A DNA stretch of 64,000 bases from Neostapfia colusana (Eukaryota; Streptophyta; Magnoliopsida; Poales; Poaceae): assembly GCA_030760725.1 (NCBI GenBank), contig JASWHV010000012.1:50809652-50873651 (forward strand), read 5' to 3'. The notes beneath the pieces were generated by a model. That model was not told where the DNA came from, ran no database searches, and was given only the letters and a program-made list of their open reading frames with translations. The translations under genes and the position numbers were made by a program. The stretch's first letter is position 1, and each line of letters begins with the position of its first letter. This document shows positions 23,317 through 33,145 of this stretch, piece by piece.

Positions 23317-23769
23317 ATGATGGACAGCCAAGCTGTTCATACGGATTGTCTTGCTGCAAAGATCAAAGAAAGCACCAGCTGTGGAGACCATTTCGAGAGT
23401 GCTCACAGCGCACTCCGCAATATTCTCCTTCCGACGATAAAGCGACTGAACAAACAACATAATCAGTTGCATCGTCTGAAGAAGGCAAAGAAGAAAAGCC
23501 GTGTCAACATCACGGCTTTGCAACAACAGGTGCAGTCTCTGACCCAGCAGAACGAGGTCCTTACTCAAGAGCGGGATGACGCTATTGAGGAGGGGCAAGG
23601 CTGGGAAGAGGACTATAACCAGGCCATGGACGAGGTGCACGCGTTGCAGGACCACGTACCTCCGGTAATAGGCATACCGGTTGTAGGTGCCGTACCCGTG
23701 GTTTTGGGTCTTCCGGCAATGGGAGAACCGGAACCGGAAGAGGAGGTTATGGACCCAGAGCCAAAGTAG
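23317..23769 (+). CDS. B-family ORF between PBS and gag, coiled-coil protein
   Basis: A 150-residue ORF in the leader about 90 bp after the PBS. I do not recognise a family. Residues about 25-110 are rich in Leu, Gln, Lys and Glu with heptad-like spacing (HNQLHRLKKAKKK, LQQQVQSLTQQNEVL) and probably form a coiled coil. The tail is Pro/Val-rich then acidic (EPEPEEEVMDPEPK). It occupies the same position as the 256-residue ORF of family A but does not share its H3-like start. Downstream gag is absent because the B4 LTR begins at 23849. It may be complete; function unknown. Confidence 0.65.
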   Translation: MMDSQAVHTDCLAAKIKESTSCGDHFESAHSALRNILLPTIKRLNKQHNQLHRLKKAKKKSRVNITALQQQVQSLTQQNEVLTQERDDAIEEGQGWEEDYNQAMDEVHALQDHVPPVIGIPVVGAVPVVLGLPAMGEPEPEEEVMDPEPK

Positions 23770-24124
23770 AGGTAGCGGAGGAGGATGACCCGCAGGAGGT
23801 CGAATTTTACTCCGAGTAGGAGGTTACTGTTGCCGTGTAGGGCAGCAATGTGGCGGACCGGAATCCGCTTATCCAGGATCACAGAGGGTGGAGCCGCACA
23901 ATGCGACACCCGACAGCACACATCATAAGGAAACATTGTACTACATAGAAAACCAACTGAAATGTACAAAGTAGTACAATACTTCAGTTACAAACTAGTG
24001 TTTATGTTACAGCAGCGGAACTAAGTTTGTACAACTCACGGCCGTCTACCTAGCAAAAGTCGGGTGCCCAGCCCTAGGGCGACCCACACTAGATGCACTC
24101 CTCACACTACAGGAAACGTCGCAC

Positions 24125-24380
24125 CTTATGACGGCCACTGTTATTTACGACGGCTAGCCGTCGTAAGTAAACTAACATACGACCGTCGCCCTGAGCCGTC
24201 GTAAGTAAACTAACTTACGATTGCTACGGGCCCATGGCCATCGTAAGTTAATGGGCCATCGTAAGATAACCGTGACTTACGATGGCCGCAATCCTAGGCC
24301 GTCGTAAGTTACGCCACCATCGTAAAATAAGCGTAACTTACGACGGCCGTAACCTAAGCCGTCGTAAGTTACGTGGCCGT
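24125..24380 (+). repeat. CACTA left subterminal repeats
   Basis: Repeated TTACGACGG/CCGTCGTAA units in both orientations, for example near 24153, 24175, 24206, 24290, 24330 and 24355. Typical TnpA-binding array. Confidence 0.8.
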
Positions 24381-24394
24381 CATACGTAGGTGGG

Positions 24395-24620
24395 TTTAAC
24401 CGCAGCGCCGCCCGCCGCCGCCGCTGTTTTGCCGCCGCCCGCCGAGCCGCCGTCGCCCCGAGCCGCCGCCGCCTAGCCACCGCCAGGCGCCGCCTGCACC
24501 GCCCCCGAGCCGCTCGGCGCCGCCCGAGCCGGCCCGGGCCGCCCCGGCCCCGCCTGAGCCGCCCCGGGCCGCCCAGGCGCCGCCCCGAGCCACCGTCTCT
24601 GTCGCCGCCGCCATCGTCGC
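24395..24620 (+). repeat. GC-rich GCC-repeat tract
   Basis: Low-complexity GCCGCC/GCCCGAGCC sequence inside the CACTA left end. It opens long spurious frames on both strands. A similar GC-rich block follows the second left end (about 25530-25800). Confidence 0.7.
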
Positions 24621-25276
24621 ACCTTACGAATCAAGTATCTTTTTAGTTTTTGTAGTTAGTTGTTAGTTAGATTAGTTAAAATGTTTTTTACTTAATCAAT
24701 TTGTATGTATTTAGTAGATAATTAGTTTAGTTGTTAAATATTTGGTTTAAATTAGTAATTGTTTCTGATTTTAGTTATTTAATTTAGTTAATTGATTGAT
24801 TAGTTGTTTAAGCACATTGTTTTTTCTTTACCCCTGGCCCCGCTGCCACCAGCCCCCGCCGTCACCGACAGCGTACCGACGCCTAGGCGTCCAGTCGCTG
24901 GTGGGGGGATGCCTGGGCGGCTCGCCTCGATTGGCCGAGCGTCGCCGATGCCGGCGCCGCCTCCGCCCGCCGCCTTCGCTGCAAGGCGCCGCCGGCCCCC
25001 CGCCGTGCTCTGTAGAGGAGAGAGGGAGGGGGATGAAAATGAGTGTATTAGGGTTGTGGGCCGTTTTTCATGACCCTTATAGAACGCGTGGATCGTCGGA
25101 TTAGATCCGACGGTCGTGGGAACTTGGGCTGCTCATCCCGAGCCCGAGAGCCAGACTCTCAGCCCAAGCCTGAGCCAGACTCTCAGCCCTGCCCTGAGCT
25201 GACCTCCACCGCCACCTCCATCGCCACCCGTCGCCGCCGCCTCCACTGCCGGCCGCCAGCCGCAGTCGCGGCGCTT

Positions 25277-25500
25277 CACTACAGGAAAATCAACATTTTA
25301 TGACGGCTGAATTTATTTACGTGGGTCAGCCGTCGTAAATTAATGTACTTACGATGGCGCGTGGTAGCTGTCGTAAGTTTACTAACTTACGACGGTCGCT
25401 AGCTCTTGGCCGTCGTAAATAAAATGACCGACGGAATTTAAGTACCATTTACGACAGCTAAAAGCTAAACCGTTGTAAGTAAAGAAGCCGTCATAAATAA
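25277..25500 (+). repeat. Second CACTA left end inside the element
   Basis: CACTACAGGAAAA at 25277, followed by its own ACGACGG-type subterminal repeats (about 25300-25500). It resembles the outer left end. The 3 bases before it (CTT) do not match the TCA after the right end, and I see no second right end, so this is a duplicated or captured left end. Confidence 0.8.
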
Positions 25501-26396
25501 AGAACATAACTCTACATGTCACGGGCCGCGCGCGCGGCCCACTCATGCCCGCGCCTCAGCCCGCCCTGCCGCAGTCACCGCCGTCCCGCCCCAAGCCCCA
25601 CCTGGCCGCCCGTCCTTGTGCCGAGCCCCGGCCGCGCCTAGGCCGCCGCCGCTCGCCCCGCCCCGCCTCGAGCCCCGCCTTGCTGCGCCACCCGACCCGC
25701 CTTGCCCGGCCCCTGCTCGCCGCGCCACCTGGAACCCCTGCTCGCTGCGCCGCCCGGCCCCTGCTCGCCGTGCCGCCTCCCGACGCTGTGCCGTATGTGT
25801 GACCTGACATCGTGTTTATGTGTGATTACATGTTTAATTTTATCTTAGTTGATTAATTGTTTAATTAGTATTGTAATTGATTATTGTTAAATTAATACTT
25901 TGATTGATTGCGTGATTAGGTACTATATGTAAATAAATGGGTTTTGGCCCTGTCCGGCCTGACACGACCCATTTAGGGTCTGTCACGGCCCATTTAGTGG
26001 TAATGTATTAGTCGAGATAGGCACGCAGGACGGCAAGCTCCCGCGCGTGGACGGCGGGCCCCGACGGGGCGGTTTCATCTTTGACCCACTTACGACGGGG
26101 CATAACGTACGACGGCTAACACTAAAGGCGTCGTAAGATAATGGCAGGCCCCAGCGGGGCATAACTTAGGACGGCTGACCCACTTCTTTGTCTCTCTCTC
26201 GCTCTTTCCTTCTCTCTCATTCTTTCCTCTCTCTCTTTTAAATGACTCAAAAATGAAAGATTGACGTAAACCTATACAACATGCGTCACCCGTTTCAAAC
26301 CGGCCCGTCTCACATGTGTTACGCATGTGAGAAGTGTAGGTTCGGAATTGTCCCTTTTTGGACAGCCTGGGAGTGACCGAGGGGGCGTTGCTTGTG

Positions 26397-26532
26397 ATGA
26401 GACGCGGGTTTAGATCTAGACGAGGTTTCGGCGGCATAACCCTGTTGTTCTCTGCTGCACCATTTTCGGTCATGCAGTGGAGAACAGCGGGGTTATGCTG
26501 CCGAAATTTCGTTCGGATCTAGACCACGCGTT
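26397..26532. repeat. Imperfect 60-bp inverted repeat
   Basis: Arms at about 26397-26457 and 26472-26532 share GAGAACA.C.GGGTTATGC and GATCTAGA in opposite orientation and flank a short loop. A transcript would fold into a long imperfect hairpin. A smaller palindrome, TCTCACATG...CATGTGAGA, lies at about 26307-26331. Confidence 0.6.
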
Positions 26533-26534
26533 TA

Positions 26535-26730
26535 CCAAGACGAAGAGTTGCTAGATTCGTTTATCATTGAGCCTGGTGTAGGACTCGATGACTTAGTTGG
26601 AGACACTCAAGATGTCGAGACTTCTGATATGCGTAAACGGAAACGAAATCCAGTTCAGACGCTCACGAAAGAAGATCGATGGTCTGGTTTAAGGAGTAGG
26701 GTACATGATCATGACATTGATGAATTTTAA
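26535..26730 (+). pseudogene. Possible remnant of an upstream transposase last exon
   Basis: A short open stretch ending at TAA 26728-26730 with the peptide YQDEELLDSFIIEPG and a basic KRKRNP motif. It lies just upstream of the TnpA-like gene, where CACTA elements carry the TnpD/TNP2 gene. I cannot confirm homology; it may be the 3' end of a deleted transposase gene or unrelated. Confidence 0.3.
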
Positions 26731-26825
26731 AATTGATGATGTAACGTTTTCTTCACTAACTTAACATGAATTTTGTCGTCATCAAAGGGGAGCGGCAGTA
26801 TTTATCAATTATTCCTTGCAACAGG

Positions 26826-29336
26826 ATGTCGTCATCAAAGGGGAGCGGGAAAAAGGGGACACGAGGGTTCCTCAGTCGGCCACGAGACCTCTTCTCAGGT
26901 AGCTCGTCAGGTGCGAGCAGACGCTCTCAGCTGATGAGGCACCTACCAGACTTTGCGGGCCGACCTCTAGCCTTACAGCGTACAGAGGTAAATTTTAGTT
27001 GTCAATCACATTATTTTAAATTCCACTTATAAATAATTTATTTTTATCAATCCTTTAATTTTGCAGTCTGACTCACAGTCGTCAGATTCAGAGTCAGAGG
27101 TTAGGCCGCCGCCACAGGCTAGCCAGCCCTCGAAGCCGGCTACCCTACCTTCGGAGCTGGCGAGCGTGGAGCCTTCAGGCTCTAGTGGTGACCAGCCTTC
27201 CGGGTCACCGGACGTGGTGCCCGCGCAGAGACAACGGACGAGGAGGACCCACTTTGCGGCTCCTCCTCCTGTTCCTCGTGAGCAGGTCACTATTCGTCCA
27301 GTTGGAGACAGGTAAAAAAATCATATACTTTGTACATATTTCATGATGTCTACAGATACTTACTGAGATAACAAATTTTGCAGATCTTGGTACGATTGTT
27401 CGTTCACGGGCTAGGGACACCACAGGCAGGTTAACGGTGTCATCGGGGCTTTAGTGCGTTTGCACTATCCTGGTGTCATCGATGGTGTCCCTGCTTTGTC
27501 GTGGGACGACTACGCTCGTGTCTCGCACGAGGTGCACAGCATTCTTTAGGGGGCCGTGTGGAACGATAATATGGTAAGTTTAAATGTGTACATTCTTCAA
27601 CTCATTTAAATTGTTAATGCATATTAATTAAATGTTTGTTTCCTTAAAGCTGAGGTACCAGTTAGAGGAAACAAGCGAGAGCATGATGGAGCACGCGACA
27701 CTCGTGTTCCACATAAACGCTCGGAAGCTCGTGACACAGGCGTTGTCGTACGCCCGCATACAGGCCGTTAACGACTACCAGAAACGGCATCAGCAGCAGC
27801 AGGAACGGGGTCCCTTTAGAAGGGACTCTGACATGTACTTGACAGAGGATCAATACGCAGAGGTAAGTTCTAATTGTTAAAAAAACTCAATAGTTACTTA
27901 TGTTAACTGTTAATGATATACTACATATGTGCAGGTTAGTATTTCCTGGTTAGAGGGTCAACCCGACGCATACCGAGCTCTCTGTCGGTATTGGGATAGC
28001 GATGACTTCAAAGCTAAGTCCAGGAGGGCTCGAGGATGCAGAGGGTCCGACGGGAAGCACACCTATGGCGCCGATGGTCATTTGCGTTTGGCTAAACGCA
28101 TGGTAAGTGTATTATAAGTTCGTTTATGTGTTCATAACATATTTATCCTACTAACACACATCTACAGGAGCGAGAGACCGGCCAGGAGCCTAGGGCGATC
28201 GAGGTTTGGAAGAGAGGTCACAGGGGAAGTGGCTCGTCACAGCCGGGGCAGTGCAGTCAGGTCGCGACCGATCGATTGGTAAGTTTACAGATTTATTCAA
28301 TTTAATTATAACTAATATTATTATTGACACACTAACACCATTTCTATATTTTTTAGGAAAAGTACGGGCAGGAAGCCATCAAAATACACGGTGAAGGGTA
28401 CGATTGGGAAAACGCGCCAATCGACCAGCAAGCCGTGTATGCAAGTGGCGGCGGGAAGGCCTATGGCCGGTGAGTTGGTTTCTTTGATTTAGGTTTTCCA
28501 ATCTTCCTTCTTTTACTTATTATTTTTCTTTCTTTTATAGGTTTGCCATTTTCGATGGAGTTGTTGACTCGAGGTCGGCGCGACCTGCGAGAGGCACTTC
28601 ATCGACGCAGGCTTCATCGGTTGGTCCGTCGAGTGGCCGTCTCTCACAGAGGGACATGGGGTTCCGTGCCATGCAGGAGAGGCTGACGCGGACCCAGGAA
28701 GAGCTGGACAGGATGAGGGCCATCCATGAGTACCAAGCTAACTACATGGCCCAGATGCAGGCAGCGGTGGAGGTAAGTAATTTCAATTACTGTAGTTAAC
28801 TTTCATAACATTTCAGTAATACATATGTTCTAATATTTTTCAATTATAGGCCTTAGCTCGACAGAACCACCAACAAATCATGATTCCTGCGTGGCAGCCG
28901 CCACAGGTGACCCCGTCACAGGAGCCCGCAGCCCAGGTGCCTCCGGTACAGGTAATAAACTCTTTAATATTGTATTTTTCATCTAACATAATGAGAGAGG
29001 GAGATGTAGAGTGGTACAGAAGGGAGAGAGGGAGTGCGAGAGAGAGTGAGAGTGAGATGGAGAGATCGAGTGTTGCAATAGAGGGAGAGCGAGAGTGCGA
29101 GAGAGGGTGTGAGTAACAATAACATAAAGAGGGGATGAATAGTACAGAGAGAGGAAGAGAGTGAGAAAAAAAGAGAAAGGCATTGATATCTGAATCCAAA
29201 CCGTCGTAACTACGCATGTGTTTTGTAGGGTTCGGCGACGGAGGCCTCTACTCCATCGCCACAGCTACCGGATCCAAGAGAGACGCGTGGAGATGATATC
29301 TTCGGCTCCGGAGGTAGTCGAGAGGGTAGTGTGTAG
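26826..29336 (+). pseudogene. TnpA-like plant transposase gene (Ptta/En/Spm, Transposase_24 type), ten exons
   Basis: Exons inferred from GT-AG sites: 26826-26987, 27067-27311, 27384-27573, 27650-27862, 27935-28102, 28168-28278, 28357-28469, 28541-28772, 28850-28951, 29229-29336. The start is ATG MSSSKGSGKKG. The second exon is Ser/Pro-rich, and the conserved core spans exons 3-7 (HYPGVIDGVPALSWDDY, MMEHATLVFHINARKLV, SWLEGQPDAYRALCRYWDSD, EKYGQEAIKIHGEGYDW). A coiled coil is likely in exon 8 (MQERLTRTQEELDRMR). This matches the plant transposase family that binds subterminal repeats. Two TAG stops fall in exon 3 (27412-27414 and 27547-27549), so this copy is disabled unless they are spliced out. 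It ends at TAG 29334-29336. Exon borders are predictions. Confidence 0.8.
28988..29175 (+). repeat. GA-rich simple repeat in the last intron
   Basis: Irregular GAGAGAGGGAG/GAGAGTGAGA repeats between exons 9 and 10 of the TnpA-like gene. Antisense frames rich in Ser and Leu here are artefacts. Confidence 0.8.
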
Positions 29337-29464
29337 CCAGTTTGTAATTTGTGTTGTGTGTGATGCATATGAACTATTTTATAACTGTTTACTCATAACT
29401 GTTTGTTCTGTGAGCTGGCCATCGTGCCAGGTTAGTGCGTTTCTGTTTTTTTTTTTAAAAAATT

Positions 29465-29815
29465 ACAAATATAACTTACGACGGCTACTGCCCAGAAGCC
29501 CTCGTAAGTTAGCCTCTGTTACTTACGACGGTCAGTAAAACCATCGTAAGTTAGCCCCTGTTATTACGACGGTCACCAGAACCGTTGTAAGTAACGTGCC
29601 TTGGCCCACCACGTGGCCTGGGCCGTTACTGACGACGGATGCGCGACGCCGTCGTAAGTTAAGTTATTTACGACGGTAGTCGTCGTAAGTTACGTTATTT
29701 ACGATCGGGTAATTACCTCGGCTGTATACCGTCCTAAGTAAAGAAATACCGTCGTAAGTAGCTAACTTACGACGGTTTACCACTTAATTATGACGGCCTC
29801 AGCCGTCGTAAGTTT
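29465..29815 (+). repeat. CACTA right subterminal repeats
   Basis: Dense TTACGACGG and CCGTCGTAAGT units in both orientations, ending about 17 bp before the right terminus. Confidence 0.8.
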
Positions 29816-29837
29816 CTCAAATCCCTGTAGTGTCAGC

Positions 29838-32106
29838 TCAGCGCGGCGTGTACGGCTCCCACTCAGCCATGGTCCCCGATGGAGGATAGCCCTCGCCGGT
29901 GGACTCGTAACCCCAGTCCGTGGCATGCTCCTCACCTGAAAAACACTTATAGCAGCAACCGTGAGCACGATGGCTCAACAAGACTTAACTGACTCACCTA
30001 CGCATGAAACTCTACATGTAGTGTACAACGAACATGGGATGGTAATTAGCAGCAAATGGACACGCCTACAGGTTCATCCTTATTTCATCTTTTAGCCACA
30101 AGTTAACAGTTCATGAATTTGAAATTTAGTAAGCAATATTTGGTGGCACACATGTAGCAAAACAATTATACTTATCAGTAGTATTGAATCATAACATTCC
30201 ATTGTTTATCTATGTTACGACGCAGTGAACAAGCGGTACTCGTCACCGCGTGGGACGGCGAATCGACTCGATATACACCTGCAGGGATACCCGAATAGCA
30301 CGTCATGTACGCCCATCCATGGAGCTGCACAGCAAGCTTACTCGATGCCGTACGGGACAACCTTTCACTCAACAGCCCAAACGTCGAACCGGTCGCACTG
30401 AAACGGACAGGAGGTTCCCTACACGGAGCATCTCTCTATGCCCGTTAGCAGATTTCCACCTTTCTGCCCTCAACCTACACCTATAAATCAGTGTGCTATG
30501 CCTCGACGCCCGGAGGTTTAGTTTACATCGGTTTATCGGGGCCCATATATCCGATATGACTTCGGTACGTTCAATACTTGTCCAGCAGGGTTGCACACAG
30601 ATCGGTCCTCAATCAACGCGGACAGGGCTGCACACAAAGGACTTCCTCTTGCTGCGCCCTAGCCCCTGCCTAGTCTCATTTTCATTACTAAAGTGATCTC
30701 ACATCACTCGAACCAATCCCGTGTGTCCCAAGCCTAACTCACGAGTAGATTCCAACTACTCGACTTGTACCAAAGTTCTATGAATCATTAAGCATAGCCT
30801 GTCTACTTGAAGACTTAGACACTACCCTCACTCGTATTGGAAAAAGCTGTTTATGCACTTGGGTTTCATCCACCCTACACCTAATGCACATTCATATACC
30901 TCATACTAAGTATATAACAAAGCAAAACATTGTAAAATGGTTTAATGTAAACCAGGGCTTGCCTTGTTGCTTCTGGTCAGTGGTTAGGGCTTCTTCCAGA
31001 AGAAGGAAGTCGAGCACTTCCGGAGCTTCCTCGCCTTCAGCGACTACACGTAAGCCATATGCTATATGTCACTTTAAATGCAATGTTTGAAATGTAATAT
31101 GTAAAGACTATAACTCCAGACAGCCCTCCCCTTTGATTCTGAAATTTTTATGGTGGCTTGGTAGGGTCCTATCCAGAGTCTTGACCAAGTTTCATTTTAA
31201 ACAAAGTTCACTTAAGCCTTGTACAAATAAAAGACTATTTGGTCAATATTAGAGCCTCTAAGGAATTCCAGGGGTTTTCATGGATCCAACCATTACTTTC
31301 TGGAACTAGAATTTGAGATGGTTCTAATGAAATTGGTTTCATGTCATTTGAAGAATTCTAGATGAAGTTATGCCCTAAACAATAATTTAGAAAATCTGAA
31401 AAATCTTTCTGTACATTTTTCTATTTTCTCTGGGCAGTTAACTTAATCACACCATTAGGGGGACTAAATTAACTTGTATGGGTCTGAAAATTTTACTGTG
31501 ACTCAATGATTTTCAAATGAACCTCCCAGCCAAATTTCAGAATTTTTCATAAAGTAATTCTCCTAACAGTTTAAAATTTAGGGAATTAACTCTGGAAAAC
31601 CATTAAGTTTCCTGAGCTGAAATTTGTGTTGCTGGAAAGTATTCACAAATCTGAATTCAGCAAATTTTAGTTCACTAAATTTGGAGCTTCCCAGCAAAAG
31701 TTATATGTATTTGAAATTTGAACTAAACAGGAAAATCCCAAAATGTTTAAACTCTGCAGGTGGGCCCCACTCTTTAAAACGGCCCACTGAGATCGCGGAC
31801 ACGCAGCAGCCCACGGGGTTTTACCCGTGCTGCCGCACCGTATCCCGGCCGCAAAGTGGTTCCCCACGAGAGAACAGGGACTGACCGGTGGACCCGGCGC
31901 CCCCTTCGTCTACCTCGCGATCTCCCGCGACTCCCGCGGCGGTGCTTCGCTGGAGAACTCGCCGCCGGCCCTTTCACCGCACGACCTTCGACGGATTTCG
32001 CTGCCTGTGTCAAACTTTGCTCGGAGAACACGTTGGTGCACTCACCGAAGCTCGGCGATGGCCGGAACCACGCTTGCGACGGTGACAGCGGCAATCCCCA
32101 CTTTGG
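29838..32106 (-). CDS. B4 LTR-resident reading frame, three predicted exons
   Basis: On the minus strand: 32106-32046 (61 nt, open after TAG, donor CTTCG/GTGAGTGC), 31043-30963 (81 nt, acceptor GTGTAG, GC donor CAAG/GCAAGC) and 29935-29838 (98 nt, acceptor TTTCAG, ending TGA). All junctions are phase 1, so one frame runs through. Exon 2 encodes APEVLDF, close to PEVLDF in LTR B5. Exon 3 encodes PPSG followed by AEWEPYTPR, close to PPSGYTAELEPCTPP in the B2 LTR. The CACTA element sits five bases past the stop codon. No ATG is visible in the first exon. Splicing is inferred. Confidence 0.45.
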
Positions 32107-33145
32107 CTATGTCGCCTGAGCTACTCAGGGCCTTATTTTTGGAATGGTTTGCTCCTACAGCTCCGCTGTGGCACACTGAGCATGAAACCGAACTCGGTTT
32201 GCCATGGAAACGGCCGGAGCTAGGACCTCACCGTCGACCTAGGGCTAACGGTGGATGCTCGAAAAATTTGAATAGCAGTGCCAAGACTCGATGGTTTTCG
32301 ATGGCCTTTGATCCTAGGTGGCCGTGGGGACGTGTAGAACATGTGCTTAGCTGGGTTTACGAGGTATTGGACCGATCACCATGATTTCAGATTCTTTGCT
32401 AGCTCGGTGCTTTGAACACCGAGGACTAAACGTGGAAATTCTTCCCCTAAAGGGCACAAAAGGAGGTAGGGTTTTCACCGTGAGTTTGAGCAGCCTCCGG
32501 CGCGTCTCTTTGCTGTTGATCATTGGTCGCGAGAGTGCCTGGATCAGCGGCACACTGAGGACCTGAGGAGAGCGGCCGGCGAGGTGTTTCGTTTCGGATA
32601 TGTGCGGGGCAGAACGAAGAGGATGAGGGCGGGTTCACGTGGGCTGGCGTTTTAACCGCGTGTTGCACCCGGCGCCCTCAGTCACCGAGCAGGGAGGTGG
32701 AAAATTCGAGGCGGTCGGGCGCCGACGTCGGGGGCTGGTGCACGCTCTCGGCCGAGTGAGAAAAATCAGCCGAGAATGCTTCTGTGTTAAGGCTGCTGAC
32801 AAGTGGGACCCTCCCCTCTAATTCTTTTTCTGAATTTCATTTCTGTTTTCACTGAAAAGATCACAGCTACTCACAATTGAATGAAAAACATAGCCCCAAA
32901 GTCATGGTTTGAATTTGATTTCCCCAATTTGAAACTGGTTTGGCTAAATTTGCTACACATTTGAACTGAAATTCAAATTCAGTTTTGAATTAATGCAAAT
33001 TTAGCTCCCGACAAGATGAAGTCCAATGGGGATGAAAATTGGTGGACTAACTCATAAAAATGTGTTTAGTTTGAATATGAAGTCAACTTTTGAATTCAAG
33101 TGATGAAAGTGGCTGCAATTTGAATTTGCATTCAAATTGGCCCCT

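Larger units (their letters stand above)
9961..23848 (+). mobile_element. B1: Tekay-type Ty3/gypsy element interrupted by A1 and D, followed by a tandem 5' end
   Basis: Plus-strand gag-pol remains at 9961-12617 and 17826-18890, a polypurine tract, LTR 18962-23212, then a PBS and a 5' internal segment to 23848. The upstream gag and any 5' LTR lie left of A1, outside the window. D splits it at 12617/17826 with a 5-bp duplication. The presence of both a PPT on the left and a PBS on the right of one LTR indicates a tandem (LTR shared by two internal regions). A minus-strand B4 LTR cuts it at 23849. Confidence 0.85.
24105..29832 (+). mobile_element. CACTA (En/Spm-type) transposon, non-autonomous
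   Basis: 5728 bp with ends CACTACAGG (24105) and CCTGTAGTG (to 29832), flanked by the 3-bp duplication TCA (24102-24104 and 29833-29835). Both ends carry many inverted copies of a TTACGACGGC-type subterminal repeat (about 24125-24380 and 29465-29815), which in this superfamily bind the TnpA protein. The interior has a ten-exon TnpA-like gene. A recognisable TnpD/TNP2 transposase is absent, so the copy would need help in trans. A second left-end sequence starts at 25277. Confidence 0.93.
23849..33145 (-). repeat. B4: minus-strand LTR of a B-like family, split by a CACTA element
   Basis: Reading the minus strand, the sequence follows other B-type LTRs: TGGGACCC...TTTGTCAG-type region near 32800, a GC-rich leader (about 31770-32760), the GTTTAAAC tract near 31745, exon-like segments, hairpin, and an end CCGGTCCGCCACA at 23849. 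Compared with complete relatives it lacks about 250 bp at its 5' end (around 33145), where it meets LTR B5 head to head. No PBS follows its 3' end, so it is a 3' or solo LTR. The CACTA insertion occupies 24105-29832. Bases 23844-23848 (AGCAA) may be one target duplication; I found no matching partner. Confidence 0.75.

Noticed and set aside
24277..24620. Ala/Arg/Gly-rich ORFs in the CACTA left end and near 25550-25810
   Set aside because: They come from GCC-type low-complexity sequence, are open on both strands and match no domain.
28840..29217. Ser/Leu-rich antisense ORF
   Set aside because: It is the reverse strand of a GA-rich simple repeat.
24125..29815. CRISPR-like array from the repeated TTACGACGG units
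   Set aside because: Units are short, irregular, in both orientations and sit at CACTA ends; this is a eukaryotic genome.
31827..32384. 185-codon plus-strand ORF
   Set aside because: It is antisense to the B4 LTR leader, which is GC-rich; no domain is visible, and the minus-strand exon there has support from relatives.
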